Source: Firmicutes bacterium UBA1535
Lineage (GTDB): Bacteria > Bacillota > Clostridia > Tissierellales > Sedimentibacteraceae
Assembly (NCBI GenBank): GCA_002323775.1
Contig: DCPV01000263.1
Coordinates: forward strand, 1-8,678
Direction of reading: 5' to 3'
Length of the DNA stretch: 8,678 nt
The position numbers and the translations under genes are program-made. The notes under the pieces are model-generated. The model was not told the origin of the DNA. It did not search any database and was given only the letters and a program-made list of their open reading frames with translations. This document shows, piece by piece, positions 1-7,423 of the stretch (its first letter is position 1; each line of letters begins with the position of its first letter).

Positions 1-28
1 GATATATACAATATCTAGGAAACAAAAT

Positions 29-69
29 AAGAATTGCATGGCTAATTTGGGTTAGCTCATGCAATCCTT
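29..69 (-). terminator. Rho-independent terminator after oppA
   Basis: A 13-bp stem (33-45 with 52-56 plus 58-65, one bulged base at 57) closes a 6-base loop at 46-51. It extends by three more pairs beyond one mismatch. Read on the minus strand, the stem is followed by a T-rich run (about 31 down to 20, interrupted by single A and G). It lies about 26 bases after the oppA stop codon, as expected for the end of the opp operon. Confidence 0.8.
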
Positions 70-95
70 TCAATAAGTAGGTTTATATCATTAAA

Positions 96-1769
96 TTAAT
101 TAATCATTTCTGCATTTTTGAATATCCATTGACCCATTTGAGTTTTCTCAACTCCTATTACCTTGGAACTATCTATCATATAGATAAAACTGTAATAGTA
201 AATTGGTATTAATATTTGCTCATCCATTAATATTTGCTCAGCTTTTTTATAAGCATCATCTTGCTTTTTGCCACTAGACATCATAGCTTCTTTTATAGCA
301 TCATCAAAGCCCTTATTTGCAGGGTTCAAAGTTTTATCATGCGGAGCTATTGCTGGCTGCTCATTCCATCTCCATTGAGGATCATTGTTACCAGAATATG
401 ATGTATATAAGTCAAGCATGGTCATAGGTGCTGCATAGTCTCCTAACCAACCACCCCTAGCTATAGAATAACGACCATCCCTTCTAGTGTCTTGGAATAT
501 AGCCCATTCTTCATTTTTAAGCTCTATTTCAATACCTAAGTTGTTTTTCCACATTTCTTGCAATGCTTCAGCAACTCTTTGGTGTCCTTCGTTTGTATTA
601 TAGATATAAGTTAATTTAGGAAATCCCTTACCATCTGGGAAACCAGCTTCTGCTAATAATTTTTTTGCTTCTTCAACATTTACTTTATTAGGATCTATAC
701 CAAATTCAGGTTTTAAATTACCTTTTTCATCTAATTCTCTACAAGACTTTCCGTCTGAATATGTTAAATTTGGAGGTATAAATCCTGTAGCCGCTATCTG
801 TCCACCCTTTGTAACATTTTCAACTATTTGCTTTCTGTCAATTGCTAAAGATAAAGCTTTTCTAACTCTAACATCGCTTACAGCAGGATTATCCATATTA
901 AACATAGCATAGTATGTACCTACTTGAGCTTTTGCTGTAAAGTTAGGGTCTTCTGCCTTTAATTTTGGAATTTCATCTTGAGGAATTTTCTCATTAATAT
1001 TTATTTCTCCACTTAGATAAGCATTGTGAGCAGTAGTTTCTTCAACTATCATTAGACCCTTAATACCGGCAAGTCTTACATTTTTTGCATCATAGTAAGT
1101 ATCACTTTTCTTCATCTTCAAATGAGAGCCAATTACATACTCCTCTAAAGTAAAAGGTCCATTACTAAAGCATGTGTCCGGATCTTTTTCCCATCCTTCA
1201 CCTTTTTCAACAGCATCTTTTCTAACCGGCATATAAGTGTAGAATGTTGTTAAGCTTAAAAAATATGAGCAAGGAAAATTAAGAGTTACTTCAAGTGTTT
1301 TTTCATCCTTAGCCTTAACTCCCATATCTTCTGCTTTACCCTTTCCATTAAGAAAATCTTCTCCCCCAACTATATATGGAGCCATCAAGAAAGAATACTC
1401 TGATGCAGTTGCTGGGTCGCAAACCCTTTGCCACGAATAAACAAAATCTTGAGCTGTAACAGGTTTGCCATCTGACCATTTTATATCATCTCTTAACGTA
1501 AATGTATATACTAAACCATCCTCAGATACCTCGTAACTTTTTGCTTGTGCAGGTTTTAATCCTTTTTCTGTTTCTTGCATTAAACCTTCAAATAAATTTT
1601 GAATAATGTGACCGCCATCATTTGCATTGTTTAGACCAGGGTCAAAAGTCTTAGACTCTACTCCAATGTTCCAAATTAAATATGCTGAACTCATTTTTTT
1701 CTCGCCGCATCCTGTTGGCAGTGCTATAAGCATGGCAAGAATCATAGCAATTGCAAAAAATTTCTTCAT
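96..1769 (-). CDS. oppA: Oligopeptide ABC transporter, substrate-binding lipoprotein
   Basis: This is a 557-residue extracytoplasmic peptide-binding protein of the SBP_bac_5 family (OppA/DppE cluster), which captures peptides and hands them to the OppBC channel. Residues 1-20 form a lipoprotein signal peptide (KK, hydrophobic core, then LPTGC) with Cys21 as the predicted lipidation site. The lipobox has Pro at -3, which is unusual. The linker after Cys21 is short. The family signature region is at about 71-115, including YTFTLRDDIKWSDGKPV and the following AxDFVYSW-like stretch. The length is normal for OppA. The ATG is preceded by GGGAGG with 6-base spacing. It is the last gene of the operon, 131 bases after oppF, with a hairpin between them and a terminator behind it. 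Substrate preference (oligo- or dipeptide) cannot be read from the sequence. Confidence 0.95.
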   Translation of the reverse strand: MKKFFAIAMILAMLIALPTGCGEKKMSSAYLIWNIGVESKTFDPGLNNANDGGHIIQNLFEGLMQETEKGLKPAQAKSYEVSEDGLVYTFTLRDDIKWSDGKPVTAQDFVYSWQRVCDPATASEYSFLMAPYIVGGEDFLNGKGKAEDMGVKAKDEKTLEVTLNFPCSYFLSLTTFYTYMPVRKDAVEKGEGWEKDPDTCFSNGPFTLEEYVIGSHLKMKKSDTYYDAKNVRLAGIKGLMIVEETTAHNAYLSGEININEKIPQDEIPKLKAEDPNFTAKAQVGTYYAMFNMDNPAVSDVRVRKALSLAIDRKQIVENVTKGGQIAATGFIPPNLTYSDGKSCRELDEKGNLKPEFGIDPNKVNVEEAKKLLAEAGFPDGKGFPKLTYIYNTNEGHQRVAEALQEMWKNNLGIEIELKNEEWAIFQDTRRDGRYSIARGGWLGDYAAPMTMLDLYTSYSGNNDPQWRWNEQPAIAPHDKTLNPANKGFDDAIKEAMMSSGKKQDDAYKKAEQILMDEQILIPIYYYSFIYMIDSSKVIGVEKTQMGQWIFKNAEMIN

Positions 1770-1830
1770 TTTAATCCTCCCTTTTTTATACCAATATCTA
1801 AATATTATTTTTTAGTAGATATCAGTTTTT

Positions 1831-1855
1831 ATATAACAGGCTAATGCCTTTATAT
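1831..1855 (-). other. Hairpin in the oppF-oppA spacer
   Basis: ATATAA (1831-1836) pairs with TTATAT (1850-1855), and AGGC (1838-1841) with GCCT (1846-1849). This gives a 10-bp stem with one bulged base and a TAAT loop. Read on the minus strand it is followed by an A-rich stretch rather than a T run, so it is a poor terminator. A role as an mRNA processing or stabilising structure that sets OppA level relative to the membrane subunits is possible but is inference. No convincing separate oppA promoter was found in the rest of this 131-base AT-rich gap. Confidence 0.45.
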
Positions 1856-1900
1856 TAATTTTAAAATCAAATTTCATTAAATATTATCTATAATACTATT

Positions 1901-2905
1901 TTAATTTAAGTGGCACGCTACAAAATGTTCCTTTTCAATTTCTTTAAATATTGGTGTTTCTTCTGAACATTTTTGCATAGCATATTTACATCTTGTTCTA
2001 AACTTGCATCCTGAAGGTGGGTTAAGTGGACTTGGCACATCTCCGTCAAGAGTTATCCTTTGAATTTTTTCTGACTTATCAGGGTCAGGTATAGGTATAG
2101 ATGATAGAAGTGCTTTAGTATACGGATGAATTGGATTTCTATATAATTCTACATTCCCAGCTAATTCCACTAAACTACCAAGATACATTACTCCTACTCT
2201 CTTAGATATATGCTTAACCATTGACAAGTCGTGAGCGATAAACAGATATGTCAAGCCAAACTCTCCCTGCAAATCATCAAGCATATTGACAACCTGTGCT
2301 TGTATTGACACATCCAGTGCAGATATAGGCTCATCACATATTATAAATTCCGGTTTAACAGCAAGTGCTCTGGCAATACCTATTCGTTGTCTTTGTCCAC
2401 CACTAAATTCGTGAGGATATCTACTAGCATGATCCTTACCCAGACCCACTCTAATCAACAAATCATAGATTATTTCTTGCCTCTCTTTCCCAGTAGCAAT
2501 CTTATGTATATCTAAAGCTTCACCTATGATATCTGCAACAGTCATCCTTGAGTTAAGCGACGCATACGGGTCTTGGAATATCATTTGCATTTTCTTTCTA
2601 TATGGCATCAACTCATTTCTACCTAATTTTGAAATGTCAACGCCATTATACAATATTTCTCCAGCTGTTGGATTATATAGTCTTATTATTGTTCTGCCTG
2701 TAGTTGATTTACCACAACCAGATTCTCCAACAAGACCTAAGGTTTCTCCTTTTTTTATAAAGAAAGAAACATCATCTACAGCCTTTATATATTCTGTTTT
2801 CTTAAAAATTATGCCAGAGCTTTTTGTAAAGTATTTTTTTAATTTTTTTACTTCAATAAGTTTGTCATTTACTAAGTCAATTGGTTTTTTTATATTAGCT
2901 GACAT
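1901..2905 (-). CDS. oppF: Oligopeptide ABC transporter, ATP-binding protein OppF
   Basis: This is the second ATPase of the importer. It pairs with OppD under the OppBC permeases at the cytoplasmic face. In 334 residues it shows Walker A GESGCGKS at 60-67, the Q-loop near 111 (MIFQDP), the ABC signature FSGGQRQR at 167-174, Walker B FIICDEP at 187-193 and the H-loop His225. The C-terminal oligopeptide_HPY-type extension has four cysteines (300, 306, 313, 331) in the C-x5-C-x6-C-x17-C arrangement linked to a 4Fe-4S cluster in DppD/OppD relatives. The SGCGKS P-loop and the SALDVS D-loop are typical of OppF. Its start overlaps the end of oppD by 11 bases, and its GGGGG ribosome site lies inside oppD, which suggests translational coupling. 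Confidence 0.95.
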   Translation of the reverse strand: MSANIKKPIDLVNDKLIEVKKLKKYFTKSSGIIFKKTEYIKAVDDVSFFIKKGETLGLVGESGCGKSTTGRTIIRLYNPTAGEILYNGVDISKLGRNELMPYRKKMQMIFQDPYASLNSRMTVADIIGEALDIHKIATGKERQEIIYDLLIRVGLGKDHASRYPHEFSGGQRQRIGIARALAVKPEFIICDEPISALDVSIQAQVVNMLDDLQGEFGLTYLFIAHDLSMVKHISKRVGVMYLGSLVELAGNVELYRNPIHPYTKALLSSIPIPDPDKSEKIQRITLDGDVPSPLNPPSGCKFRTRCKYAMQKCSEETPIFKEIEKEHFVACHLN

Positions 2906-3929
2906 TAGCTCTTACGCCCCCTTTCTGATTTTCGTAATCTTCATTTTTAGGAGCGTCTTTATGTAGTAACCAACACATTGTTTGATGTTGTGTACCTTCA
3001 TTTGGAAAATATGGTGGCTGTTGTTGAGCACATATACGCATTGCATATTTACAACGTGCATAAAATGGACATCCATTAGGTGGTTTCAATAAATCTGGTG
3101 GTGTTCCATGTATCGGTACTAACCTTATCTTTTCTTCTGAATCTATTTTTGGTATAGATTTTAATAATCCCATAGTATAGGGATGTCTAGGAGAATAGAA
3201 TATATCTCTCTTAGTACCCTGCTCCATTATTAGACCACCATACATAACTATAATCCTTGAACACACATCAGATACAACCCCTAAATCATGGGTAATAAGA
3301 ATTGTAGAAGTATTTAATTTATTATTTAATTCCTTCATAAGATTTAATATCTGCGCTTGTATAGTGACATCAAGTGCAGTTGTAGGCTCATCAGCAATCA
3401 ACAAATCCGGTTCACAGGACAATGCCATAGCAATCATGGCTCTTTGCCTCATACCTCCACTATACTCATGCGGATAGCTTTTAATTCTTTTTTCCGGATC
3501 AGGGATACCTACAAGTTTAAGCATCTCAATTGATTTATTAAATGCGTCTTTTCTTGATAATTTCTGATGTTTAAGTATAGACTCTGAAATCTGATCTCCT
3601 ACTGTGTAAACCGGATTTAATGCTGTCATAGGATCTTGAAAAATCATCGCTATTTCATTTCCTCTGATACTCATCATCTCTTTGTTGGACTTATTTGACA
3701 AGTCCCTTTTTTTAAATAAAATTTCTCCTCCAATAATTTTTCCGGGATATTGCAATAATTTCATTATTGAAAGAGAAGTAACACTTTTTCCGCTTCCACT
3801 TTCACCAACTATTCCTATTGCCTCTGATTTATCAACGTGAAAGCTAATACCTCTTATAGCTTTTACCTCTCCTAAATGTGTAAAAAAAGATGTTCTTAAA
3901 TTTTTAACTTCTAATAATTTATCTGCCAT
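2895..3929 (-). CDS. oppD: Oligopeptide ABC transporter, ATP-binding protein OppD
   Basis: This is the first ATPase of the importer, forming the ATP-hydrolysing pair with OppF. I chose the ATG at 3929 (MADKLLEV, 344 residues). A GTG three codons earlier at 3938 lies inside the AGGTGGAG ribosome site that serves this ATG, so it is an unlikely start. In ATG numbering, Walker A GESGSGKS is at 42-49, signature YSGGMRQR at 156-163, Walker B LLIADEP at 176-182 and the H-loop His at 214. The C-terminal extension carries Cys287, 293, 300 and 319 in a C-x5-C-x6-C pattern plus a distal Cys, as in relatives with a 4Fe-4S cluster. It follows oppC by about 15 bases and overlaps oppF by 11. Confidence 0.95.
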   Translation of the reverse strand: MADKLLEVKNLRTSFFTHLGEVKAIRGISFHVDKSEAIGIVGESGSGKSVTSLSIMKLLQYPGKIIGGEILFKKRDLSNKSNKEMMSIRGNEIAMIFQDPMTALNPVYTVGDQISESILKHQKLSRKDAFNKSIEMLKLVGIPDPEKRIKSYPHEYSGGMRQRAMIAMALSCEPDLLIADEPTTALDVTIQAQILNLMKELNNKLNTSTILITHDLGVVSDVCSRIIVMYGGLIMEQGTKRDIFYSPRHPYTMGLLKSIPKIDSEEKIRLVPIHGTPPDLLKPPNGCPFYARCKYAMRICAQQQPPYFPNEGTQHQTMCWLLHKDAPKNEDYENQKGGVRANVS

Positions 3930-3932
3930 TTT

Positions 3933-3940
3933 CTCCACCT
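3933..3940 (-). promoter_or_regulatory. Ribosome binding site that fixes the oppD start
   Basis: On the minus strand AGGTGGAG is followed by AAA and then the ATG at 3929. The upstream in-frame GTG (3938-3936) is embedded in this Shine-Dalgarno sequence and has no ribosome site of its own at normal distance. The ATG is therefore the better start. Confidence 0.75.
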
Positions 3941-3944
3941 CTTT

Positions 3945-5186
3945 CTACTTTCTAAGTTTAGGATCTAAAGCATCTCTAAGACCATCACCAAGCAAATTAA
4001 ATGCGAGTATAGTTATTGAAATTGCCAAAGCTGGATAAAACAGCTGATAAGGGAATGTTAAAAATGATGACAAGGCATCATTACATAATTTACCCCACGA
4101 AGCCATCGGAGCTGAAACTCCTAATCCAATAAAGCTTAAAAAAGCCTCTGTAAATATCGCACTCGGTATTTGCATTGTTATAGAAACCATAACCGGTCCC
4201 ATAATATTTGGTACTAAATGTCTAGCAATGATTCTATTGCTAGATGCACCTAATGTCTGTGCTGCTAAAATAAATTCTTGTTCCTTCAAGCTAAGAACCT
4301 GACCACGTACAAGTCTTGCCATCCCCAGCCAATACACAGCACTTATTACAATTATAATGGTAAGTAATCCTCCATTACTATCCATTGCTACTGAAAGCAA
4401 AATAACATACAACATAAGTGGTATAGCACTGATTGTATCAACTATTCTCATCATTATATCGTCAACTCTGCCACCAATATATCCAGATATAGCTCCGTAT
4501 GAAACACCTATCAAAAAGTTCATTATTGCTGCTACAATACCTACTATCAACGATATCCTTGCACCGTATATAACACGAATAAACAAGTCTCTACCTAATG
4601 AGTCTGTCCCTAATATGTAATCTTTATTTCTCACTTTAAAGCTCTCAGTTAATTCGTTGCCATTTTGATATGCTTTAAATTTCGGAGCATTCTTCAACTC
4701 TTGTTCAAGCTTTTTAATATCTATAGAAGAATCTTTTCTAGCTTTTATTCTTAATTCTATAAGCTCTTTATTTGCATTATAGCCCAGGTTATAATCAACA
4801 AGAATATGATTTCCTCCTATATTATATTCACGAGTTCGATTTATATCATCTTCATTAGTCAACTCGCCCATTCTCAAAAGCTTTCCATCTTTTGTAACTT
4901 CTATAACTTTATATTCGCTTTTTATATGTATATAATTTCCATCGCCTAAGTCATAAATTTTAAAGCTAGGAGGAATATTGGAAAAATCAAGAACTTGATC
5001 TGAATACTTAAATTTCCAAAAAAACGGAACAAAGATTGAAACTAATATTATCATAATAATAATTATCAAAGAAATTATAGCCACCTTATTCTCTTTTAAT
5101 CTTCGCCACGCATCTTGCCAATATGTAAGGCTGGGTCTTTCAACTTTTTCTGCATCTTTTAATAAAACATCTAACTTTTCCCACAT
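3945..5186 (-). CDS. oppC: Oligopeptide ABC transporter, permease OppC with an extra external domain
   Basis: This is the second permease subunit and forms the membrane channel with OppB. Residues 1-35 are a cytoplasmic N-terminal stretch and 36-56 form membrane segment 1. The conserved permease region starts at LGTDSLGRD (192-200). It continues through further membrane segments at about 210-230, 255-268, 273-290, 335-355 and 383-400. The coupling-helix (EAA) loop is at about 303-330, with AAQTLGASSNRIIARHLVPN. At 413 residues it is about 110 longer than usual OppC/DppC (near 300). The excess is a hydrophilic, strand-rich-looking stretch at about 75-188 between segment 1 and the LGTD motif, predicted to lie outside the cell. 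It starts 11 bases after oppB, with an AGGAG that overlaps the oppB stop. The family call is firm; the function of the insert is unknown. Confidence 0.93.
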   Translation of the reverse strand: MWEKLDVLLKDAEKVERPSLTYWQDAWRRLKENKVAIISLIIIIMIILVSIFVPFFWKFKYSDQVLDFSNIPPSFKIYDLGDGNYIHIKSEYKVIEVTKDGKLLRMGELTNEDDINRTREYNIGGNHILVDYNLGYNANKELIELRIKARKDSSIDIKKLEQELKNAPKFKAYQNGNELTESFKVRNKDYILGTDSLGRDLFIRVIYGARISLIVGIVAAIMNFLIGVSYGAISGYIGGRVDDIMMRIVDTISAIPLMLYVILLSVAMDSNGGLLTIIIVISAVYWLGMARLVRGQVLSLKEQEFILAAQTLGASSNRIIARHLVPNIMGPVMVSITMQIPSAIFTEAFLSFIGLGVSAPMASWGKLCNDALSSFLTFPYQLFYPALAISITILAFNLLGDGLRDALDPKLRK

Positions 5187-5197
5187 AAGCTTAGCTC

Positions 5198-6115
5198 CTA
5201 TTCAAATTTTATACGTGGATCTATAATTACATATACTATATCAACAATCAGTACAGCTGCAACTAGAAGTATTGCGAAAAATACAGTAATACCCATAATC
5301 ATAGTATAATCCCTGCTAGTTATACTTGTTGTAAATAATTGTCCAATTCCCGGAACACCGAAAACCTTTTCAGCTACAAATCCACCTGTTAAAATAGCTG
5401 CTATCATTGGTCCTAAATATGTTACAATTGGTATTAGGGCATTTCTTAGACCATGTTTTACAATTACAACTCCTTCAGATAAACCTTTTGCTCTTGCTGT
5501 TCTAATATAATCCTGCTGTAAAACCTCGAGCAATGAAGATCTTGTAAGCCTAGTAACATATGACAAGGAAAACACTCCTATTGCTATAGCAGGTCCAATA
5601 TATCCTAGGGGTGAATCAAGACCAAAGGCTGGAACTAAGGATAGCTTTTTACTAAAAATATACAAATAACCCGTGGCTATAACAAAGCTTGGAAGTGTAG
5701 CTCCTAAAGTTGCCAGTACCATAGCCATCCTATCGAATACTTTATTTTGCTTTAATGCTGCCATAATTCCTGCTGGAATCCCTACTACAATTATGAATAC
5801 TGATGCTACTAAACCTATATTCATAGACTTTGGAAACCCTGCACCAATTATCTGAGAAACATTTATACCTTTTTTGCTATATGAAACTCCAAAGTCACCT
5901 TTTAAAAAATTCCCCATATAGATGAAATACTGCTTATAAAGTGGTTTATCAAATCCATACTTCGCAAATATAGCCTTTTTTACTGTCTCATCCATTGCTC
6001 TCTCACTGCTAAATGGATTGCCCGGTATACTGTGCATCATTACAAAAGTAAGTGTCATAATAAACCAAATCGTTATAACTGCTGATATAATTCTCTTGAA
6101 AATGTAACGAGCCAT
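5198..6115 (-). CDS. oppB: Oligopeptide ABC transporter, permease OppB
   Basis: This is the first gene of the transporter operon and encodes the OppB/DppB-type channel subunit (305 residues, the usual length). The N-terminal segment at about 8-29 ends in the family hallmark MMHSIPGNPF. Further membrane segments lie at about 100-120, 132-155, 172-187, 228-246 and 272-298. The coupling-helix motif is at about 199-228 (QQDYIRTARAKGLSE followed by HGLRNALIPI), and the protein ends with the typical IDPRIKF-like tail. The ATG is preceded by AAAGGAG with about 5-base spacing. The 233-base gap upstream contains the asd terminator and a hom-derived relic, so the operon promoter should lie there. Confidence 0.95.
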   Translation of the reverse strand: MARYIFKRIISAVITIWFIMTLTFVMMHSIPGNPFSSERAMDETVKKAIFAKYGFDKPLYKQYFIYMGNFLKGDFGVSYSKKGINVSQIIGAGFPKSMNIGLVASVFIIVVGIPAGIMAALKQNKVFDRMAMVLATLGATLPSFVIATGYLYIFSKKLSLVPAFGLDSPLGYIGPAIAIGVFSLSYVTRLTRSSLLEVLQQDYIRTARAKGLSEGVVIVKHGLRNALIPIVTYLGPMIAAILTGGFVAEKVFGVPGIGQLFTTSITSRDYTMIMGITVFFAILLVAAVLIVDIVYVIIDPRIKFE

Positions 6116-6147
6116 TTTTTCTCCTTTCTTTAATAATTTATTTTCTA

Positions 6148-6243
6148 CAAATTTTCTTTTGTTATTTTAATTAAAATATAGTTTGAAGTAGCGTCAATTA
6201 TACCTGAAATTTTATAACCATTATTTAATGCTAATATATAATC
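6148..6243 (-). pseudogene. Relic of an internal homoserine dehydrogenase segment
   Basis: Read on the minus strand, these 96 bases align without gaps, in one frame, to codons 147-178 of the hom gene in this window (7871-7966). By hand count 74 of 96 bases match; over the central 63 bases it is 53. The peptide would include YKISGIIDATSNYIL, against YKVSGIINGTTNYIL in Hom, and 19 of 32 residues are identical overall. A TAG stop follows at once (6147-6145), another in-frame stop lies two codons upstream (6249-6247), and there is no start codon between them. The conserved N-G of the HSD motif has changed to D-A. Changes fall at all codon positions, as expected without selection for protein. It is too short and start-less to be a gene. 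Confidence 0.8.
6170..6197 (-). promoter_or_regulatory. Candidate sigma-A-type promoter for the opp operon
   Basis: On the minus strand TTGACG (6197-6192, 5 of 6 to TTGACA) is followed after 16 bases by TTTAAT (6175-6170, 5 of 6 to TATAAT). This predicts a start near 6163 and a leader of about 47 bases before oppB. It lies downstream of the asd terminator, where an opp promoter is needed. It sits inside the hom relic. An alternative perfect TATAAT at 6202-6197 lacks a recognisable -35 box. AT-rich DNA yields such matches by chance, so confidence is limited. Confidence 0.4.
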
Positions 6244-6299
6244 AGTTTACACCAATATATTGAACAACTTTAAAATTTAATGCTTAATATTTTGAATAT

Positions 6300-6329
6300 A
6301 AAAAACCTCACTGTTACGAGTGAGGTTTT
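6300..6329 (-). terminator. Rho-independent terminator after asd
   Basis: A perfect 11-bp stem (6302-6312 with 6319-6329, CCTCACT against AGTGAGG plus flanking A/T pairs) encloses a 6-base loop. On the minus strand the GG of the stem is followed by six T residues. It lies about 20 bases after the asd stop codon. It ends the amino-acid transcript and separates it from the opp operon. The plus-strand side has only four T residues, so its main direction is minus. Confidence 0.92.
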
Positions 6330-6348
6330 AAAATTTTTATTTTTTTAT

Positions 6349-7422
6349 TTATACATAGTTTAATGCCTTCAAGGCTTCAGCCACTAATAGCGAGCCACCT
6401 GCTGCACCTCTTAGTGTATTGTGAGATAAGCATACGAACTTGTAGTCAAAAATCGTATCCTCTCTTAATCTGCCAATAACTACTGACATACCTTTGTTAA
6501 TATCTCTATCCAGCTTTGGTTGAGGTCTGTTTTCCTCATCCATATAAATTAAAAATTTATCAGGTGACATAGGTAAGTTTAACTTTTTAATCGGAGAAAT
6601 ATAGTTATTCCATTTTTCTAAAATCTGCTCTTTAGTAGGCTTATTTTTAAATTTCACTGCAACTGTCGCCATGTGACCATCTTCTACACCGACTCTTAAG
6701 CATTGGGCACTGATTGTCGGATTTATAGCTTTTTCTATGCGTCCGTCAACTATATTGCCCCAAATTTTGAGAGGCTCTTGTTCGCTTTTTTCTTCCTCCC
6801 CATTAATAAATGGTATGACATTTTCCCTAATTTCCTCACATTCGTCAAGCTTTTTCCCACTGCCTGATATTGCTTGGTAGGTACTTACTATAACAAGCTC
6901 AGGTTCAAATTCCTTTAACGCTTCAAGGGCAGGAATATAGCTTTGGATAGAGCAATTTGGTTTAGTAACAATAAAGCCCTTCTTGGTATTTAGTCTTTTT
7001 CTTTGACTGTCGATGATTTTAAGATGTTCCAGATTTATTTCAGGTATAAGCATAGGAACATCCTGAGTCCATCTGTTAGCGGAATTATTTGAAACTACAA
7101 TAACCTCATGCTTTGCATAACTCTCCTCAATCTCTATAATTGATTTTTTGTCAAGGTCAATAGCACAAAGCACCATATCAACCTCAGTAGCAATATGTTC
7201 AACATCACTTACATCAAAAACAATCATATCTCTAGCATAGTCAGGTATTTCACTTTCCATTTTCCATCTGCCATTTACAGCATCAGAGTATTTTTTCCCT
7301 TTAGATGACGGACTAGCTGCTAAAATTTTAACATCAAAAAAAGGATGATTATCTAAAAGTGTAATAAATCTTTGACCAACCATTCCTGTTGCGCCAAGGA
7401 TAGCAATATTAGTTTTATTCAA
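6349..7422 (-). CDS. asd: Aspartate-semialdehyde dehydrogenase, archaeal/fungal-type
   Basis: It makes aspartate semialdehyde from aspartyl phosphate with NADPH, the branch point to lysine/diaminopimelate and to homoserine. The 357 residues begin with the Rossmann nucleotide motif GATGMVGQ (10-17). The catalytic cysteine is Cys157 in KPNCSIQ, SGSGK is at 186-190 and the likely substrate-site/general-base His250 is in RVGVEDGH. NVIPFINGEEEK (201-212) and SHNTLRGAAGG (333-343) point to the archaeal/fungal subfamily rather than the common bacterial one. The start is TTG at 7422. The next Met (residue 14) would cut the Rossmann motif, and AAAGAAGG lies 7 bases upstream. One base separates it from the hom stop, so the two genes are probably translationally coupled. 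A terminator follows. Confidence 0.93.
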   Translation of the reverse strand: MNKTNIAILGATGMVGQRFITLLDNHPFFDVKILAASPSSKGKKYSDAVNGRWKMESEIPDYARDMIVFDVSDVEHIATEVDMVLCAIDLDKKSIIEIEESYAKHEVIVVSNNSANRWTQDVPMLIPEINLEHLKIIDSQRKRLNTKKGFIVTKPNCSIQSYIPALEALKEFEPELVIVSTYQAISGSGKKLDECEEIRENVIPFINGEEEKSEQEPLKIWGNIVDGRIEKAINPTISAQCLRVGVEDGHMATVAVKFKNKPTKEQILEKWNNYISPIKKLNLPMSPDKFLIYMDEENRPQPKLDRDINKGMSVVIGRLREDTIFDYKFVCLSHNTLRGAAGGSLLVAEALKALNYV

Positions 7423-7423
7423 G

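Noticed and set aside
3930..3938. GTG start adding three residues to OppD
   Set aside because: The GTG lies within the AGGTGGAG ribosome site for the ATG at 3929 and has no properly spaced site of its own.
6197..6202. Perfect TATAAT as the opp -10 box
   Set aside because: No recognisable -35 at 16-18 bases upstream and no extended -10. The same bases also occur inside the hom gene, so their presence is explained by descent from it.
6222..6290. Near-identical 15-16 base direct repeats (atttaatgctaatat at about 6223-6237 and atttaatgcttaatat at 6275-6290)
   Set aside because: Only two copies with a one-base indel in very AT-rich DNA, and no third copy or symmetry. Chance or slippage explains it as well as an operator would.
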